A stretch of DNA of 64,000 nucleotides from contig NZ_JAAAPL010000001.1 in the NCBI RefSeq assembly GCF_011317445.1, positions 1 through 64,000 of the forward strand, in the 5' to 3' direction. The position numbers and the translations under genes were made by a program. The first letter of the stretch is position 1. The number at the start of each line of letters is the position of its first letter. This document shows positions 9,001 to 17,603 of the stretch, one piece after another. This DNA comes from Chelativorans multitrophicus. Its GTDB lineage: Bacteria > Pseudomonadota > Alphaproteobacteria > Rhizobiales > Rhizobiaceae. Under the pieces are notes generated by a model. The model saw nothing but the letters and a program-made list of their open reading frames with translations, had not been told where the DNA came from and did not search any database.

Positions 9001-9151
9001 CGTCGGCGCGTCTCTGCTGGTCGTTCTCAATGGCCTGCGCCTGCTCAATCGTGGTCAGACCAGCAGTCAAAAGGGTGGCCCATCCAGCGGCCTTGGCGTT
9101 TCGCTGCACCGGCATCGGGCCTCGACGATCACCGAGACGGTCCCGGCGTAG
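6083..9151 (+). CDS. P1B-type heavy-metal ATPase with four CxxE metal-binding domains
   Basis: This 1022-residue exporter has the P-type ATPase core: TGES actuator loop, the CPC metal motif at residues 642-644, phosphorylated Asp686 in DKTGTLTEG, the SGHP motif and GDGVNDAP hinge. The CPC form and the neighbouring CadR/PbrR-like operator indicate the Zn/Cd/Pb (ZntA-type) group. The N-terminus is odd. Four tandem HMA-like domains have G-L/M-D-C-x-N/D-E at Cys23, Cys101, Cys175 and Cys283, so the second cysteine of CxxC is replaced by glutamate. A CGCG cluster lies between domains 3 and 4. I chose the ATG at 6083, preceded by AAGGAGATATTA, over the upstream ATG at 6035. lspA and a ccdA-like gene follow. 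Confidence 0.93.
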   Translation: MKVDAAATGTAGSLRFKVDGLDCQNEVRALRTAVGPVVGGDDKLSFHTQAGVMEVLSGNPSELDAIQRAVATTGMRAHLLPEEAARQAAPTLLFRVEGLDCKNEVAALKREIGPLVGGDAWLMFDATKGLMTVAPQRKATVDDIIGHVARTGMRASLVVEGAAEAMLFRVQGLDCKNEVAALTRELTPLVGESKLAFDTAEGTMTVAPQSRAAADLIAQAVARTGMRAELWAPQAASPAPAQPAVVHEGSACGCGAEVQEVFSPPIPTHLPGQVVFRIHGMDCADEIAALKREVGPLVGEDKLAFDLLNGRMSIDVTPDSVLEARIEKAVARAGLRAEPWIEGGISEAAQIEERRKRVQSWLTTASGVLTALGFAVHAWLGGGVIAAFEAGEHAMGTTPLPSMVLYAVAVLCAARYVGPKAWLAAKRLRPDMNLLMVVAVAGAIGIGAWFEAATVSFFFALALALEAWSLGRARRAVAALMELAPPTARVKLEDGSERDVPAAEVRVGARIIIRPGDKVPLDGRVAAGESEVNQAPITGESVPVFKAEGDDVFAGTINGEGAIEVVTTKAANDTTLAQIIRMVGSAQSRRAPSEQWVEKFARVYTPVVMVLAVAIFLAPPLLFGGAWDVWFYRALVLLVIACPCALVISTPVTIVAALAGAAKQGVLVKGGTHLETPAHLKAIALDKTGTLTEGRPQVVEIVPLRGRSETELLGLAAALEARSGHPIARAILAKAAELKIAAEPAEAVQAITGRGVSGRVAGREMWLGSRRYLEERGVNSAEVLQRADALSSAGRTIVAVGDGRDVWGLVAVADAVRPEAKDIVTALHRAGIGHVVMLTGDNRATAEAIAKQTGIDEVQAELLPGDKVAAVEDLVRRYGSVAMVGDGVNDAPAMGRANLGIAMGAMGSDAAIETADVALMSDDLSKLPWLVRHSRATLAVIRQNVAFSIAVKLLFTALTVIGLASLWGAIAADVGASLLVVLNGLRLLNRGQTSSQKGGPSSGLGVSLHRHRASTITETVPA

Positions 9152-9221
9152 ACCGCGGCCGCGTCGGTGCGGCCCAACCCATGTGCACCGGCCGCGCAGA
9201 ATGGCCGAAAAGAAGGATTGA

Positions 9222-9752
9222 TTGAGCGTGGCGTATCCGAGGCTGATCCGACGAGCTACACTGGCATGTGGTGCTTTAGCTGCCGCCCTTGCGGTCGATC
9301 TTGTTACGAAATGGCTCATCCTCAACGTCGTAATGGTGCCGCCACGGACGATCGAGATCGCGCCATTTTTCAACCTGACCCTCGGATTCAATACGGGTGT
9401 CAGTTTCGGAATGTTCCGTGAGTTCTTCCTCGACCGCCCATTGATGCTCGCCGGAATCAAGATGGTGATCGTCGCCGGCCTTCTCCTCTGGGCCATGAGA
9501 ACGCCAAAGCCGTTGGAGACGCTTGGTCTCGGCCTGATCGCCGGCGGTGCCATGGGCAATATTGTGGACCGGATAAGTCAAGGTGCCGTGACCGATTTCC
9601 TCGATTTCCGTATTGGCGGCTGGCATTGGCCGGCATTTAACATGGCCGACACGACCATAACGATTGGCGTCGCCCTACTGATCGCGGGCTCCTTTTGGCC
9701 GGGGCGCTCGGTGGCTCCCGTTCTGAAGCGGCCGAGCGGCGCGGGGCACTGA
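9222..9752 (+). CDS. lspA: Lipoprotein signal peptidase (signal peptidase II)
   Basis: This 176-residue, four-helix inner-membrane aspartic protease cleaves signal peptides of prolipoproteins. The catalytic aspartates are Asp116 in 'GNIVDRI' and Asp143 in 'NMADTTI', and the conserved 'NxGVSFGM' motif is present. The start is TTG at 9222 or GTG at 9228; an AGAAGGA ribosome-binding site at 9211-9217 fits both. It sits 70 bp after the metal ATPase and overlaps closely with the ccdA-like gene. An lspA homologue paired with a Pb/Zn ATPase is known from pbr lead-resistance operons, where it is called PbrC or fused as PbrBC; here it is probably an accessory copy rather than the housekeeping one. Confidence 0.9.
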   Translation: MSVAYPRLIRRATLACGALAAALAVDLVTKWLILNVVMVPPRTIEIAPFFNLTLGFNTGVSFGMFREFFLDRPLMLAGIKMVIVAGLLLWAMRTPKPLETLGLGLIAGGAMGNIVDRISQGAVTDFLDFRIGGWHWPAFNMADTTITIGVALLIAGSFWPGRSVAPVLKRPSGAGH

Positions 9753-9754
9753 CG

Positions 9755-10492
9755 GTGGCGCTCATCGATGTGTCTTTGCTCGGGTTGGTCACGGCCGCGA
9801 TGGCTGGAGCCATCTCCTTCCTCTCGCCCTGCGTGCTGCCGCTCGTACCGGGCTATTTGTCGTATGTCGCGGGAGGCGTGAACGGTGATTGCTTCGATGG
9901 GAGGAGCCGCCGGTTCCATGTTCTCGGGCCAGCCCTGCTCTTCGTGCTCGGCTTCACGGCGGTGTTTGTTCTGCTCGGGCTCAGTGCGATGGCCCTTGGT
10001 GGATTTCTGCAACGTTATCAGATCCAAGCGAATCTAATCGGCGGTGCGTTGGTCACTGTCTTCGGTCTCGCTATGACAGGGCTGCTGCGCCTGCCCGCCG
10101 TATTGATGGCGGACCGGCGCTGGAGCGGGCCGACGCAGATTGGAGGCCCCTTCGGAGCGTTTCTCCTCGGCATCGCCTTTGCCTTTGGATGGACGCCTTG
10201 CATCGGCCCGGTGCTCGCTTCCATCCTGACAGTCACGGCGGCCTCTTCTGGAAACGGCGCGGTGCTCCTCGGAGCTTATGGCCTCGGGGTCGGCCTCCCG
10301 TTTGTCTTAGCGGCACTGTTCTTCGGCAATGCGGCCGTCGCTCTGAAGCGGATGCGTCGCGCTGGCGCGGTCCTCAACGTAGGAGCAGGAGCAGTGATGG
10401 TCGGCGTCGGCATTCTGATGATGACCGGTCGCCTGCAAGTGATTGCCATCTGGATGCTGACGACTTTTGCGATACTCGGCAGCATCGGATGA
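9755..10492 (+). CDS. CcdA-like thiol-disulfide transmembrane transporter
   Basis: This 245-residue polytopic protein has about six transmembrane helices and the two cysteine motifs of the CcdA/DsbD membrane domain: 'FLSPCVLPLVPGY' in the first helix and 'GWTPCIGPVL' in the fourth. Such proteins pass electrons from cytoplasmic thioredoxin to periplasmic thiol proteins. I chose the GTG at 9755, just after the lspA stop at 9752, because the frame's upstream ATG at 9695 lies inside lspA. The tight spacing says it is translated with lspA in the metal operon. It could keep periplasmic metal-binding thiols reduced, which is inference. Confidence 0.85.
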   Translation: MALIDVSLLGLVTAAMAGAISFLSPCVLPLVPGYLSYVAGGVNGDCFDGRSRRFHVLGPALLFVLGFTAVFVLLGLSAMALGGFLQRYQIQANLIGGALVTVFGLAMTGLLRLPAVLMADRRWSGPTQIGGPFGAFLLGIAFAFGWTPCIGPVLASILTVTAASSGNGAVLLGAYGLGVGLPFVLAALFFGNAAVALKRMRRAGAVLNVGAGAVMVGVGILMMTGRLQVIAIWMLTTFAILGSIG

Positions 10493-10605
10493 GACGCGCG
10501 CCAGCTGCAAGCAGCGGCTCGAGCATACGCAGCAACTCGCTCATTGGCCCCAGGGATGCATGATCGGCAAAACAAGACGCCCGCACTTCTGTTCATGAAT
10601 CCCGA

Positions 10606-10637
10606 AGCCGCAGCGGTAGATATCGCAGCGGTAGATA
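10606..10637. repeat. Short tandem repeat (two copies of about 15 bp)
   Basis: The unit GCAGCGGTAGATAT occurs twice back to back just beyond the 3' end of the decayed glycerol kinase. It probably reflects local slippage in decaying DNA. Confidence 0.6.
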
Positions 10638-11150
10638 TAGTGCGCCGAACGCCGGCAGCACCAAATGCGGCGTCCCCAAGATGGTCGGGCGGTCGACCGG
10701 CCCGTCGAGAATGTCGGCCAGCCGCTGCATGGTCCAGTCGGAGGCCACCATGCCGCCGTCGACGCGGAGCACCGTCTTGGCCTAGTCCTAGGCGCCTTTC
10801 CAGTCCTTGCGCATGGTATCCAGCAGGTCGCGCGCCAGGAGCGCGACCGATTCAGGCGCGGCGCTCGCGAACTCGGCCGTACCTGAGTCGCGGTCAGGCC
10901 GAAGATTGCCCCACGCATCGCGTCCCTTCTCGGCGCGTCTTCTTGCACCCTTCACCTTGTCCCAGATCCAGGCGATCTTGATGCCCGAACATCAGGGATC
11001 GAGAAGCAAACCAGTCTTGCGCGGGAACTTTTTCTCCAACCCGTGTTTCTTCAGCTTCTGGCGGTGTGGCGCGGTGCGTCTGTCTCGCCAGATGATCGCG
11101 TTACGGACCGGCTGTCGGTCGCCTTGTCCCAGATGACGTCGGTTCCGCTT
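10630..11150 (-). pseudogene. glpK: Glycerol kinase remnant
   Basis: Translation of the minus strand in shifting frames recovers recognisable glycerol kinase pieces in order: '[15 protein letters not shown]' and '[15 protein letters not shown]' (first domain), then after an in-frame TGA '[19 protein letters not shown]', then directly '[21 protein letters not shown]' and '[20 protein letters not shown]' from the C-terminal domain. The central 150-200 residues are missing, so an internal deletion joins the two halves, and several stops and frameshifts interrupt the reading. It cannot encode an active kinase. It is a fossil between the metal operon and the NAD synthetase gene. Confidence 0.8.
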
Positions 11151-11386
11151 GCCGAAATCCATCCGGGCTGAGATCGAGCAATTCAGGACGGTAACAACCA
11201 TTGCCAGCCACAATGCAACCGTTACGAGGAAGAACCCGATGCGGAAGGTCGGAAGACTTCCAATTGGGAGGAATTGACCCCCTCGTTCCTTGTCGTCCTC
11301 CGGCAAGCAGCTGTCGAGATAAACGACCGGAGCGGCCACCTATCTCGGCGTGATCGCGGGTTCACACGCCGCGATCATAGGTATAT

Positions 11387-11417
11387 ATGAATCTGTAGCG
11401 ACTACAGAATCGATCTT
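11387..11417 (+). promoter_or_regulatory. MerR-type operator upstream of the NAD synthetase gene
   Basis: The dyad CTGTAGCGACTACAG (11393-11407) is the fourth copy of the island's MerR-type operator. The flanking -35 (ATGAAT) and -10 (GATCTT) are weaker than in the other copies but keep the same 19-bp spacing. It points toward the NAD synthetase gene, whose start is about 105 bp downstream. Confidence 0.65.
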
Positions 11418-11520
11418 TGCGTAGCATCTGTCAAATTTGAACGTGGTCGCGGTGTCAGCGGTCACGGTCGCTTGGCTCACTCGGCAACGGGAACGCAAGA
11501 ACAGGAGATCGCACGGGCAG

Positions 11521-13566
11521 ATGAGCTTCTATTCTATCTATCAGCAGGGTTTCATTCGCGTAGCTGCCTGTACACCGAAATGCGAAGTCGCCGATCCGGG
11601 CTACAATGTCGCCGAAACGGTTGCGCTCGCCCGCGATGGTGCACGACAGGGTGTGGCGCTGATGGTCTTCCCGGAATTGGGCCTCTGTGCTTATGCGATC
11701 GACGACATTCTCGGCCAGGCTGCACTGCTGCAGCGGGTAGAACAGGCGATCGAGGAGATTGCGGCCGCAAGCGCTGAGCTTTCGCCTGTTTTGCTCATCG
11801 GCGCGCCGCTAGCTCGCGAAGGACGACTCTACAATTGCGCTGTCGTTATCCATCGGGGGCGCATTTTGGGTGTCGTTCCCAAAGGACACCTGCCGAATTA
11901 CCGAGAGTTCTACGAAAAGCGTTGGTTCGCCTCAGGGCGAAACCTGAAAAGAGCTACCATCGGGATTGCAGGTCAGCCCGTCCCCTTCGGAATGGATCTG
12001 ATCTTCGCGGCCGAGGATTTGCCAGGCTTCGTCTTCCACGTCGAACTGTGCGAAGACCTATGGGGACCGGCTCCGCCCAGCGACTTTGCGGCGCTCGCCG
12101 GCGCTCTTATCCTGGCCAACCTCTCGGCCAGCAGCATCACCGTCGGAAAGGCAGAAACGCGCCGACTACTCTGCGCAACCCAATCGGCGCGGTGCTGGGC
12201 CGCATATATCTATTCCGCGGCCGGTCCGGGCGAGTCAACGACGGACCTCGCTTGGGACGGCCAAGCCTGCATTTATGAGCTCGGGTTGCTTCTGGCGGAG
12301 ACCGAGCGGTTTCCGCTGGACTCGCAAATGGCTATAGCCGACGTCGACGTTGAGAGACTCACGTTGGAGCGTCTGCGCACTGGCACCTTCAACGAGGCGG
12401 CCATCGCACAAAATATGCCTGAAGACAGGTTCCGACGTATAGGCTTCCAGTTCGAGCCGCCCATGACGGACCTCGGGCTGCGCAGGATAGTCGCACGCTT
12501 TCCCTATGCTCCTGCCGATTCGGCACGGCTCGACCAGGATTGCTACGAAGCCTATAGCATCCAGGTGCAGGGACTGATGAAGCGCCTGCAGGCGACAGGC
12601 ATCCGCCGCGTCTGCATTGGCGTCTCCGGTGGTCTGGATTCCACTCACGCGTTGATCGTGGCGGCCAAGGCATTCGACCGGCTAGGCTGGCAGCGATCCG
12701 ATATTCTCGGCTTCACGATGCCGGGGTTCGCGACCGGGGATGCCACGAAAGACAATGCCTGGGCGCTGATGCGCAGTCTCGGCGTCACTGCTGAGGAGAT
12801 CGACATTAAGCCGCTGGCGCAGCAAATGCTGGCAGGACTGCGGCATCCATTCGCCAAGGGTGAGATGGTTTACGACGTGACTTTCGAGAATGTGCAGGCG
12901 GGACTGCGCACTGACATCTTGTTCCGTGCGGCTAATCAGCGAGGCGCCATTGTCCTTGGCACCGGCGATCTATCGGAAATCGCACTGGGCTGGTCGACCT
13001 ACGGCGTTGGTGATCAAATGAGTCACTACAACGTCAATGCGTCAGTGCCGAAGACACTCATTCAGCACCTTATTCGCTGGGTGGCGCAGTCGAATGCCTT
13101 CGACGCGGGAACGAATGCAACGCTGCTGTCCATCCTTGATACCGTGATCTCGCCTGAGCTTATACCGGCAGATGAGGGCGGTCCATCGCAGAGCACGGAA
13201 GAGAAGATTGGACCGTATGAGCTGCAGGATTTCACGCTGTTTTATCTGACACGGTACGGCTTGAAACCATCGAAGATCGCATTCTTGGCGTTCCACGCTT
13301 GGCGTGATATCGCCGCCGGTGCCTGGCCACCTCAATACCCTGATGACCGCCGCAGGGCATATGATCTGCCTACAATCAAGTCTTGGATGGAGGTGTTCCT
13401 CTATCGATTCTTTACGATCAGCCAGTTCAAGCGCTCCGCATCTCCCAACGGGCCTAAAGTCACAGCCGGAGGCTCGCTGTCGCCGCGTGGCGACTGGCGG
13501 GCTCCGTCGGACGGCAACGCCCGCCTTTGGTTGGAGGAGTTGCGCGCCAACACGCCGTCTGAATGA
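11521..13566 (+). CDS. nadE: Glutamine-dependent NAD(+) synthetase
   Basis: This 681-residue enzyme makes NAD from deamido-NAD, ATP and glutamine. The N-terminal nitrilase-type glutaminase carries the catalytic triad: Glu52 in 'FPELG', Lys121 in '[10 protein letters not shown]' and a Cys at about 177 in 'VELCEDLW'. The C-terminal ATP-pyrophosphatase domain has the P-loop 'GVSGGLDS' near residues 367-374. Length and triad spacing match the long mycobacterial-type NadE. I chose the ATG at 11521; an in-frame TTG at 11437 would add 28 residues without homology. It lies downstream of a MerR-type operator like that of the metal ATPase, so it may be a metal-induced paralogue rather than the housekeeping gene. 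Confidence 0.92.
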   Translation: MSFYSIYQQGFIRVAACTPKCEVADPGYNVAETVALARDGARQGVALMVFPELGLCAYAIDDILGQAALLQRVEQAIEEIAAASAELSPVLLIGAPLAREGRLYNCAVVIHRGRILGVVPKGHLPNYREFYEKRWFASGRNLKRATIGIAGQPVPFGMDLIFAAEDLPGFVFHVELCEDLWGPAPPSDFAALAGALILANLSASSITVGKAETRRLLCATQSARCWAAYIYSAAGPGESTTDLAWDGQACIYELGLLLAETERFPLDSQMAIADVDVERLTLERLRTGTFNEAAIAQNMPEDRFRRIGFQFEPPMTDLGLRRIVARFPYAPADSARLDQDCYEAYSIQVQGLMKRLQATGIRRVCIGVSGGLDSTHALIVAAKAFDRLGWQRSDILGFTMPGFATGDATKDNAWALMRSLGVTAEEIDIKPLAQQMLAGLRHPFAKGEMVYDVTFENVQAGLRTDILFRAANQRGAIVLGTGDLSEIALGWSTYGVGDQMSHYNVNASVPKTLIQHLIRWVAQSNAFDAGTNATLLSILDTVISPELIPADEGGPSQSTEEKIGPYELQDFTLFYLTRYGLKPSKIAFLAFHAWRDIAAGAWPPQYPDDRRRAYDLPTIKSWMEVFLYRFFTISQFKRSASPNGPKVTAGGSLSPRGDWRAPSDGNARLWLEELRANTPSE

Positions 13567-13584
13567 ACTTGCTCTAAGAGTCTG

Positions 13585-14050
13585 TTTTGAAAGTCATGCC
13601 GACTTTGCCAAACGCCTGAAGAGGAACACCGCAGATGCTGCGTAGAGGAATGCAGCGCCGGATTTGATTGATGCCTCGATGTCCTTTGCGAGGCGTCGAT
13701 TGCGACTGATTCAGGCGAACAAGCGTTCGACGATCCAACGTCGTCGATAAGGCCGAGCTGGCCCCTCAGCATTCGTGGGTACGATGCGGGTTCGATCTGC
13801 GTGCTGCCCGAAGGCACCGGTCAAGGCGTCTGCGCGTCGTCTGGAACGCGCAATCGCGGACATATGCAGGGTGGAGGCAGCCAAGGGTTCATCAAAACCA
13901 GCGATGCCGTCTCTCGTCCGCTGCACGCATTGGCTGCGTCGAGGTGCTCGCAACAAAAACTCCTGACTGTCCCGTGAAAGACACGAACAGCGCCGACGCA
14001 TACCGGCGCTGGATGATCGTGGCCGCGGGCGGCCACAAGTGATGATCGCA
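13585..14050 (-). pseudogene. IS5-family transposase remnant
   Basis: Minus-strand translation gives the C-terminal end of an IS5-type DDE transposase: 'RPYRRRWIVERLFA', a TGA where tryptophan is usual, then 'ISRNRRLAKDIEASIKSGAAFLYAASAVFLFRRLAKS'. The upstream part is only partly recognisable and spread over several frames, and no N-terminal half is seen. A GAGTCTGTTTTGAAAG sequence at about 13578-13593 resembles the terminal inverted repeat of such elements. It directly follows the NAD synthetase gene and is inactive. Confidence 0.65.
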
Positions 14051-14150
14051 CGCTTTGCCGAATTTCTGGAGACGCACCAGGGTGCGCCTCGGCGGAAGCG
14101 CTCGCCGCCTGCCGCCGATCGATCGGCGCTATTCGCCCCCTATTTTCGGA

Positions 14151-15395
14151 TCATGCAGCCTGAAGGCGTCCGCGCTTCAGCAGGATCGCGTAGAGCGCGG
14201 CCACCAGCGCCACGTTGACGATCGCGAGCACGAGGAATGCAGCGAGCGGGCGGTCAGCGCCGACCATGTCGATCAGCAGCGCCCCGAGCGACGGTGATGC
14301 GGCCTGCATGATCAGGCTCGGCATGGCGATCCGTCCCATGATCGAGGCATAGCGATCCTCGCCGAAGACGGCGAGCGGCAACGTGCCGCGCGCGATCGGC
14401 TCGATGCCGATGCCGGCGCCGTAGAAGATCAGCGCGGCGGCGATGATCGGGAAACCGCTTCACAGCAGACCGACGCCGGTTGCCACGAATAAGGTGGAGG
14501 CGAACTTCGTCCAGATCGGATGATGGAAGCGGCTGATCAGCATTTCAATGGCTCGCGCGCCGACCTGTGACGGTCCGACGATCGCGCCGAGCGCCACGGC
14601 CGCCGCAAGCGCGATTTCGCGGGCCTGCAGGATCGTCAGCAGATGCACGGACAGCATCGCTGAGATCATCGAGCTGATGGTGATGACGATCGCGATCAGC
14701 ACGAACAGAAGTTTCGAGCCCGAAGCGAGCGACCGGACAGCGCCTTCGCCTTCCGGCGTCGCTGAAGGGGAAGCGACGCGAAGCGCTCGTTTCGGCTCGG
14801 TCGGAAGCGCGAAGACATAGAGCGGCAGCAGGACGGCGACGTGAATGGCCGCGTAGATCAGGCAGGCGTTGCGCCAGCCGAACTCGGAGACCAAGAGGGC
14901 CGAGAGCGGCCAGCAGACCGTGCTGGCGAACCCGCCGAACAGGGTCAGCGTGGCAATCGCCGTGCGGGCGCGCTGGCCGTAGAGGCGGCCGAGCGTGGCG
15001 AAACCCGCGTCGTAGAGTCCGGCGCCCATGCCGACGCCGAGCACAAGCCAGGACATAATGTAGAGCGGCAGGTTGGGCGACAGCGCGAGACCGGCCAGGC
15101 CTAGCGCCAGGAACACGGCGCTGGTGGCGAGCACGAGCCTGCCGCCGAACGTCTGGATGCTGTCGCCGACCCGCGGCGAGACGACGCCGGCGACCAGCAG
15201 TCCGAGGCATAGGCCGCCGACCACCCAGGCCAATGGCCAGCCGGTGTCGGCGGAGATCGGCTGGGCGAGAACCGCAAGAAGGTAATAGGACGAGCCCCAC
15301 GCCAGAATCTGCGTGACGCCGAGGACCGGGATGACCAGGAGCAGGCTTGGCGGCCGGTAGGTAGAGGCAGGCGTGTCCGCGGCCGAAACGCTCAC
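14151..15395 (-). pseudogene. MFS transporter interrupted by a stop codon
   Basis: The frame encodes a major-facilitator protein of about 414 codons: a first six-helix half starting 'PSLLLVIPVLGVTQILAWGSSYYLL', the 'GRLYGQRART' loop, and a second half ending 'YAILLKRGRLQAA'. A TGA at 14460 splits it after 'ATGVGLL'; the same frame resumes immediately with 'SGFPIIAAALIFYGAG', so a single nonsense change, or a base error, is the only lesion seen. The start is the GTG at 15395, overlapping the flavoprotein stop by GTGA, which shows operon coupling. MFS proteins in ars operons can export arsenic species; here the substrate is unknown. Confidence 0.78.
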
Positions 15396-16782
15396 GCGGC
15401 GACCCCGCATCCGCAACCCGACTTGCCCTCGTCCTTCGCCACGGCGTCGGCGACGCAGCATGCGTCGGACCTCTCCGGCGCGGGGCCGCCGCAACATCCC
15501 GCAGTCTCGCTCCCGACATCGAAGTTGGTGACGCACACGCCTGTCTCCGGCAGCACGAGCTGCACGTTGTTTGCCGCCGCCATGTCGCCGGCGATTGCCG
15601 CAGCAACGGAGCGGACCTGCTCGTAGCCGGTCAGCAGCAAAAAGGTCGGCGCGCGGCCGTAGCTCTTGATGCCGACCGTGTAGAAGCCCGGCTCGAGATG
15701 GGCGAGTTCACGATGGCCGTGCGGCGGCACCGAGCCGCAAGAGTGCTCGTTCGGATCGATCAGCGGCCCGAGCGCCTTGGTGCTTTCGAGCCAGGGATCG
15801 AGATCGAGACGCAGTTCCCGCGTCAGCGACAGGTCCGGCCGCTGGCCGGTCGCAGCGACGATGCGGTCGACAGGGCCGATCGTGCGCGGACCCTTGGCCG
15901 TTTCCCGTCGAGTATAAGCCGGCCACCTACCTCGCGAATGGCGAGGATCGCAAAGCCGGCGACGAGCGGGACGCGACCGCTTTCGAACAGCTCGCGCGTG
16001 TCGGCGCCGAGCTCGCCTCGCGCCGGCAACTGGTCGGCATCGCCGCCGCCATAGATGCTCACGAGATGGGTGCTGCAGGTCGCCCAGATCGCCTTCGTGG
16101 CCGGATCTGTTTCCGCCAGGCGGACCAGGTCGAGCAGCGCGTTCGCAGCCGAATGTCCCGCGCCGACAACCAGGGTGGTTTTGCCGGCATAGATGTCGCG
16201 ATGCCGGCCGAGTACATCGGGAATGCCATAGGCGATGCGATCGGCGAACGCGGCCTCGCCGTCGGCCGGCAGGCCGCTTGCGCCGAGTGGGTTCGGCGTA
16301 GACCAGGTGCCGGAGGCGTCGATCACCGCACTGGCGAGATCGCGGCGCGTGCCTGTCGTCGTCTTTGTCGCCAGCACGAACGGCAGCTCCTCCCGCCCGT
16401 GGCTTACCACCTTGTCGATGCCGAGCCGTGAGATCGCCACAACGCGGGCGCCCGTCTCGATGACGTCGGCCAGTTCGGGCGTCGCGCCGAGCGGTTCGAG
16501 ATAGTCGCGGACGAGGTCGCTGCCAGTCGGGAAGGCATCGGTTGCGGGCATCGTCCAGCCCTGACGCTCGAGCAGTGCGACGACGCCGCATCGACGCAAT
16601 AGCGCCACGGCGTGAACACGCGGACATGGCCCCAGTCACGGATGTTGGCGCCGACCTGCGGACCGGCCTCGTAGAGCTTCACCGGCAGACCGCGCGAGAC
16701 GAGGTGGGCAGCGGCAGCGAGACCGACAGGACCGCCGCCGACGATGGCGACAGGCAAAGATTCGAGCGATAACGAGAGGCTG
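15392..16782 (-). pseudogene. Flavoprotein monooxygenase-like gene of the ars operon, frameshifted
   Basis: Three frames together give an FAD/NAD(P)-binding protein. The FAD motif 'VAIVGGGPVGLAAAAHL' lies near the start, a switch occurs near 16600, the NADP motif 'TLVVGAGHSAANALLDL' follows, a second switch occurs near 15905, and then 'DRIVAATGQRPDLSLTRELRLDLDPWLE' leads to the stop at 15392. Each switch is consistent with a one-base indel, so either the gene is dead or the sequence has errors. The C-terminal 30 residues are cysteine-rich (CCGG, CC, CGCG). Flavin-dependent proteins of this kind (such as ArsO) occur in ars operons. No clear start codon follows arsR in the correct frame; a TTG at 16756 is possible. 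Confidence 0.75.
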
Positions 16783-17103
16783 TCACGCGGCTGCTTCCTC
16801 CTCGCTCGCGATGCAGGCGGCGTCAGCACAGCACTCGTCGGCAAGGAAGCCGATGAGGCCGTTCATGGCCGGATAGTTGGCGCGGCAGATCAGCGTGGTG
16901 GCCTGGCGTTCCTGCGTCACCAGCCTAGTCGCGATCAGCCTTTGCAGGTGATGGGAGAGCGTCGAAGCCGGGATGCCGAGCCGTTCCTGCAGGCGGCCGA
17001 CCGGCAGCCCGGCGTCGCCGGCGCGCACCAGCGTCCGATAGACCTGGAGCCGGGTCGGGTTGCCGAGCGCTTCGAGCTGCTTTGCTGCTTGTTCGAGATT
17101 CAT
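16783..17103 (-). CDS. arsR: ArsR-family arsenic-responsive repressor
   Basis: This 106-residue winged-helix repressor has the recognition helix region 'IPASTLSHHLQRLIATRLV' and a C-terminal 'ADECCADAAC' motif whose vicinal cysteines resemble the As(III)/Sb(III) site of the C-terminal-cysteine ArsR class. The ATG at 17103 is the first codon giving a full fold. An inverted repeat ATTTCG-N8-CGAAAT at 17145-17164, 42 bp upstream, is a good operator candidate. It lies downstream of aqpS and arsC in the same direction, as in several rhizobial ars loci, and upstream of the damaged flavoprotein and MFS genes. It would dissociate on binding arsenite. Confidence 0.9.
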   Translation of the reverse strand: MNLEQAAKQLEALGNPTRLQVYRTLVRAGDAGLPVGRLQERLGIPASTLSHHLQRLIATRLVTQERQATTLICRANYPAMNGLIGFLADECCADAACIASEEEAAA

Positions 17104-17144
17104 GGAAATAAGCCTACACGGCTTTGCGCCGCTGTCCAGCACTA

Positions 17145-17164
17145 ATTTCGATGATTGTCGAAAT
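17145..17164. promoter_or_regulatory. Probable ArsR operator
   Basis: A perfect 6-bp inverted repeat with an 8-bp spacer (ATTTCG ATGATTGT CGAAAT) lies between the arsC stop and the arsR start. Its form and position match operators of ArsR-type repressors; binding here is inferred. Confidence 0.6.
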
Positions 17165-17186
17165 AGCAATCTGCCAGGCTGCGGCG

Positions 17187-17603
17187 TCAAGCCGGCCGCG
17201 GCGGACCGGAAACCACCTCGCCATCCTCCTTGGTGAACGTGCCGATGTTGGGGTTCGGCAGGATTTCCAGCACGGCCTCGGAGGGACGAGCGAGCGTCAC
17301 GCCGAGCGGCGTGACGACGATCGGCCGGTTGATCAGGATCGGGTGCGCCAACATGAAGTCGGTCAGCTCGTCGTCCGTCCACTCCGGATCGCTGAGACCA
17401 AGCTCGGCATAGGGCGTGCCCTTCTCGCGCAGCAAGTCGCGCGGCGTGATCCCCATCGCCGCGATTAGCTCCACGAGCCTTTCCTTCGATGGCGGGGTCT
17501 TTAGATACTCGATCACCTCCGGTTCCTCGCTGGACTGGCGGATCATCGCGAGGGTGTTGCGGGACGTGCCGCAGTCGGGGTTGTGGTAAATGGTGATCTT
17601 CAT
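17187..17603 (-). CDS. arsC: Arsenate reductase, glutaredoxin-dependent type
   Basis: This 138-residue enzyme reduces arsenate to arsenite using glutathione and glutaredoxin. The nucleophilic cysteine is in 'HNPDCGTSRNTL' (Cys11), and the conserved arginines of the R773 ArsC family lie in 'DLLREKGTPY' and 'NRPIVVTPLG'. Length and order fit that family exactly. Its ATG overlaps the aqpS stop by four bases (ATGA), so the two are translationally coupled. A second, thioredoxin-type arsC lies upstream but is truncated, which would leave this as the only intact arsenate reductase of the operon. Confidence 0.93.
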   Translation of the reverse strand: MKITIYHNPDCGTSRNTLAMIRQSSEEPEVIEYLKTPPSKERLVELIAAMGITPRDLLREKGTPYAELGLSDPEWTDDELTDFMLAHPILINRPIVVTPLGVTLARPSEAVLEILPNPNIGTFTKEDGEVVSGPPRPA

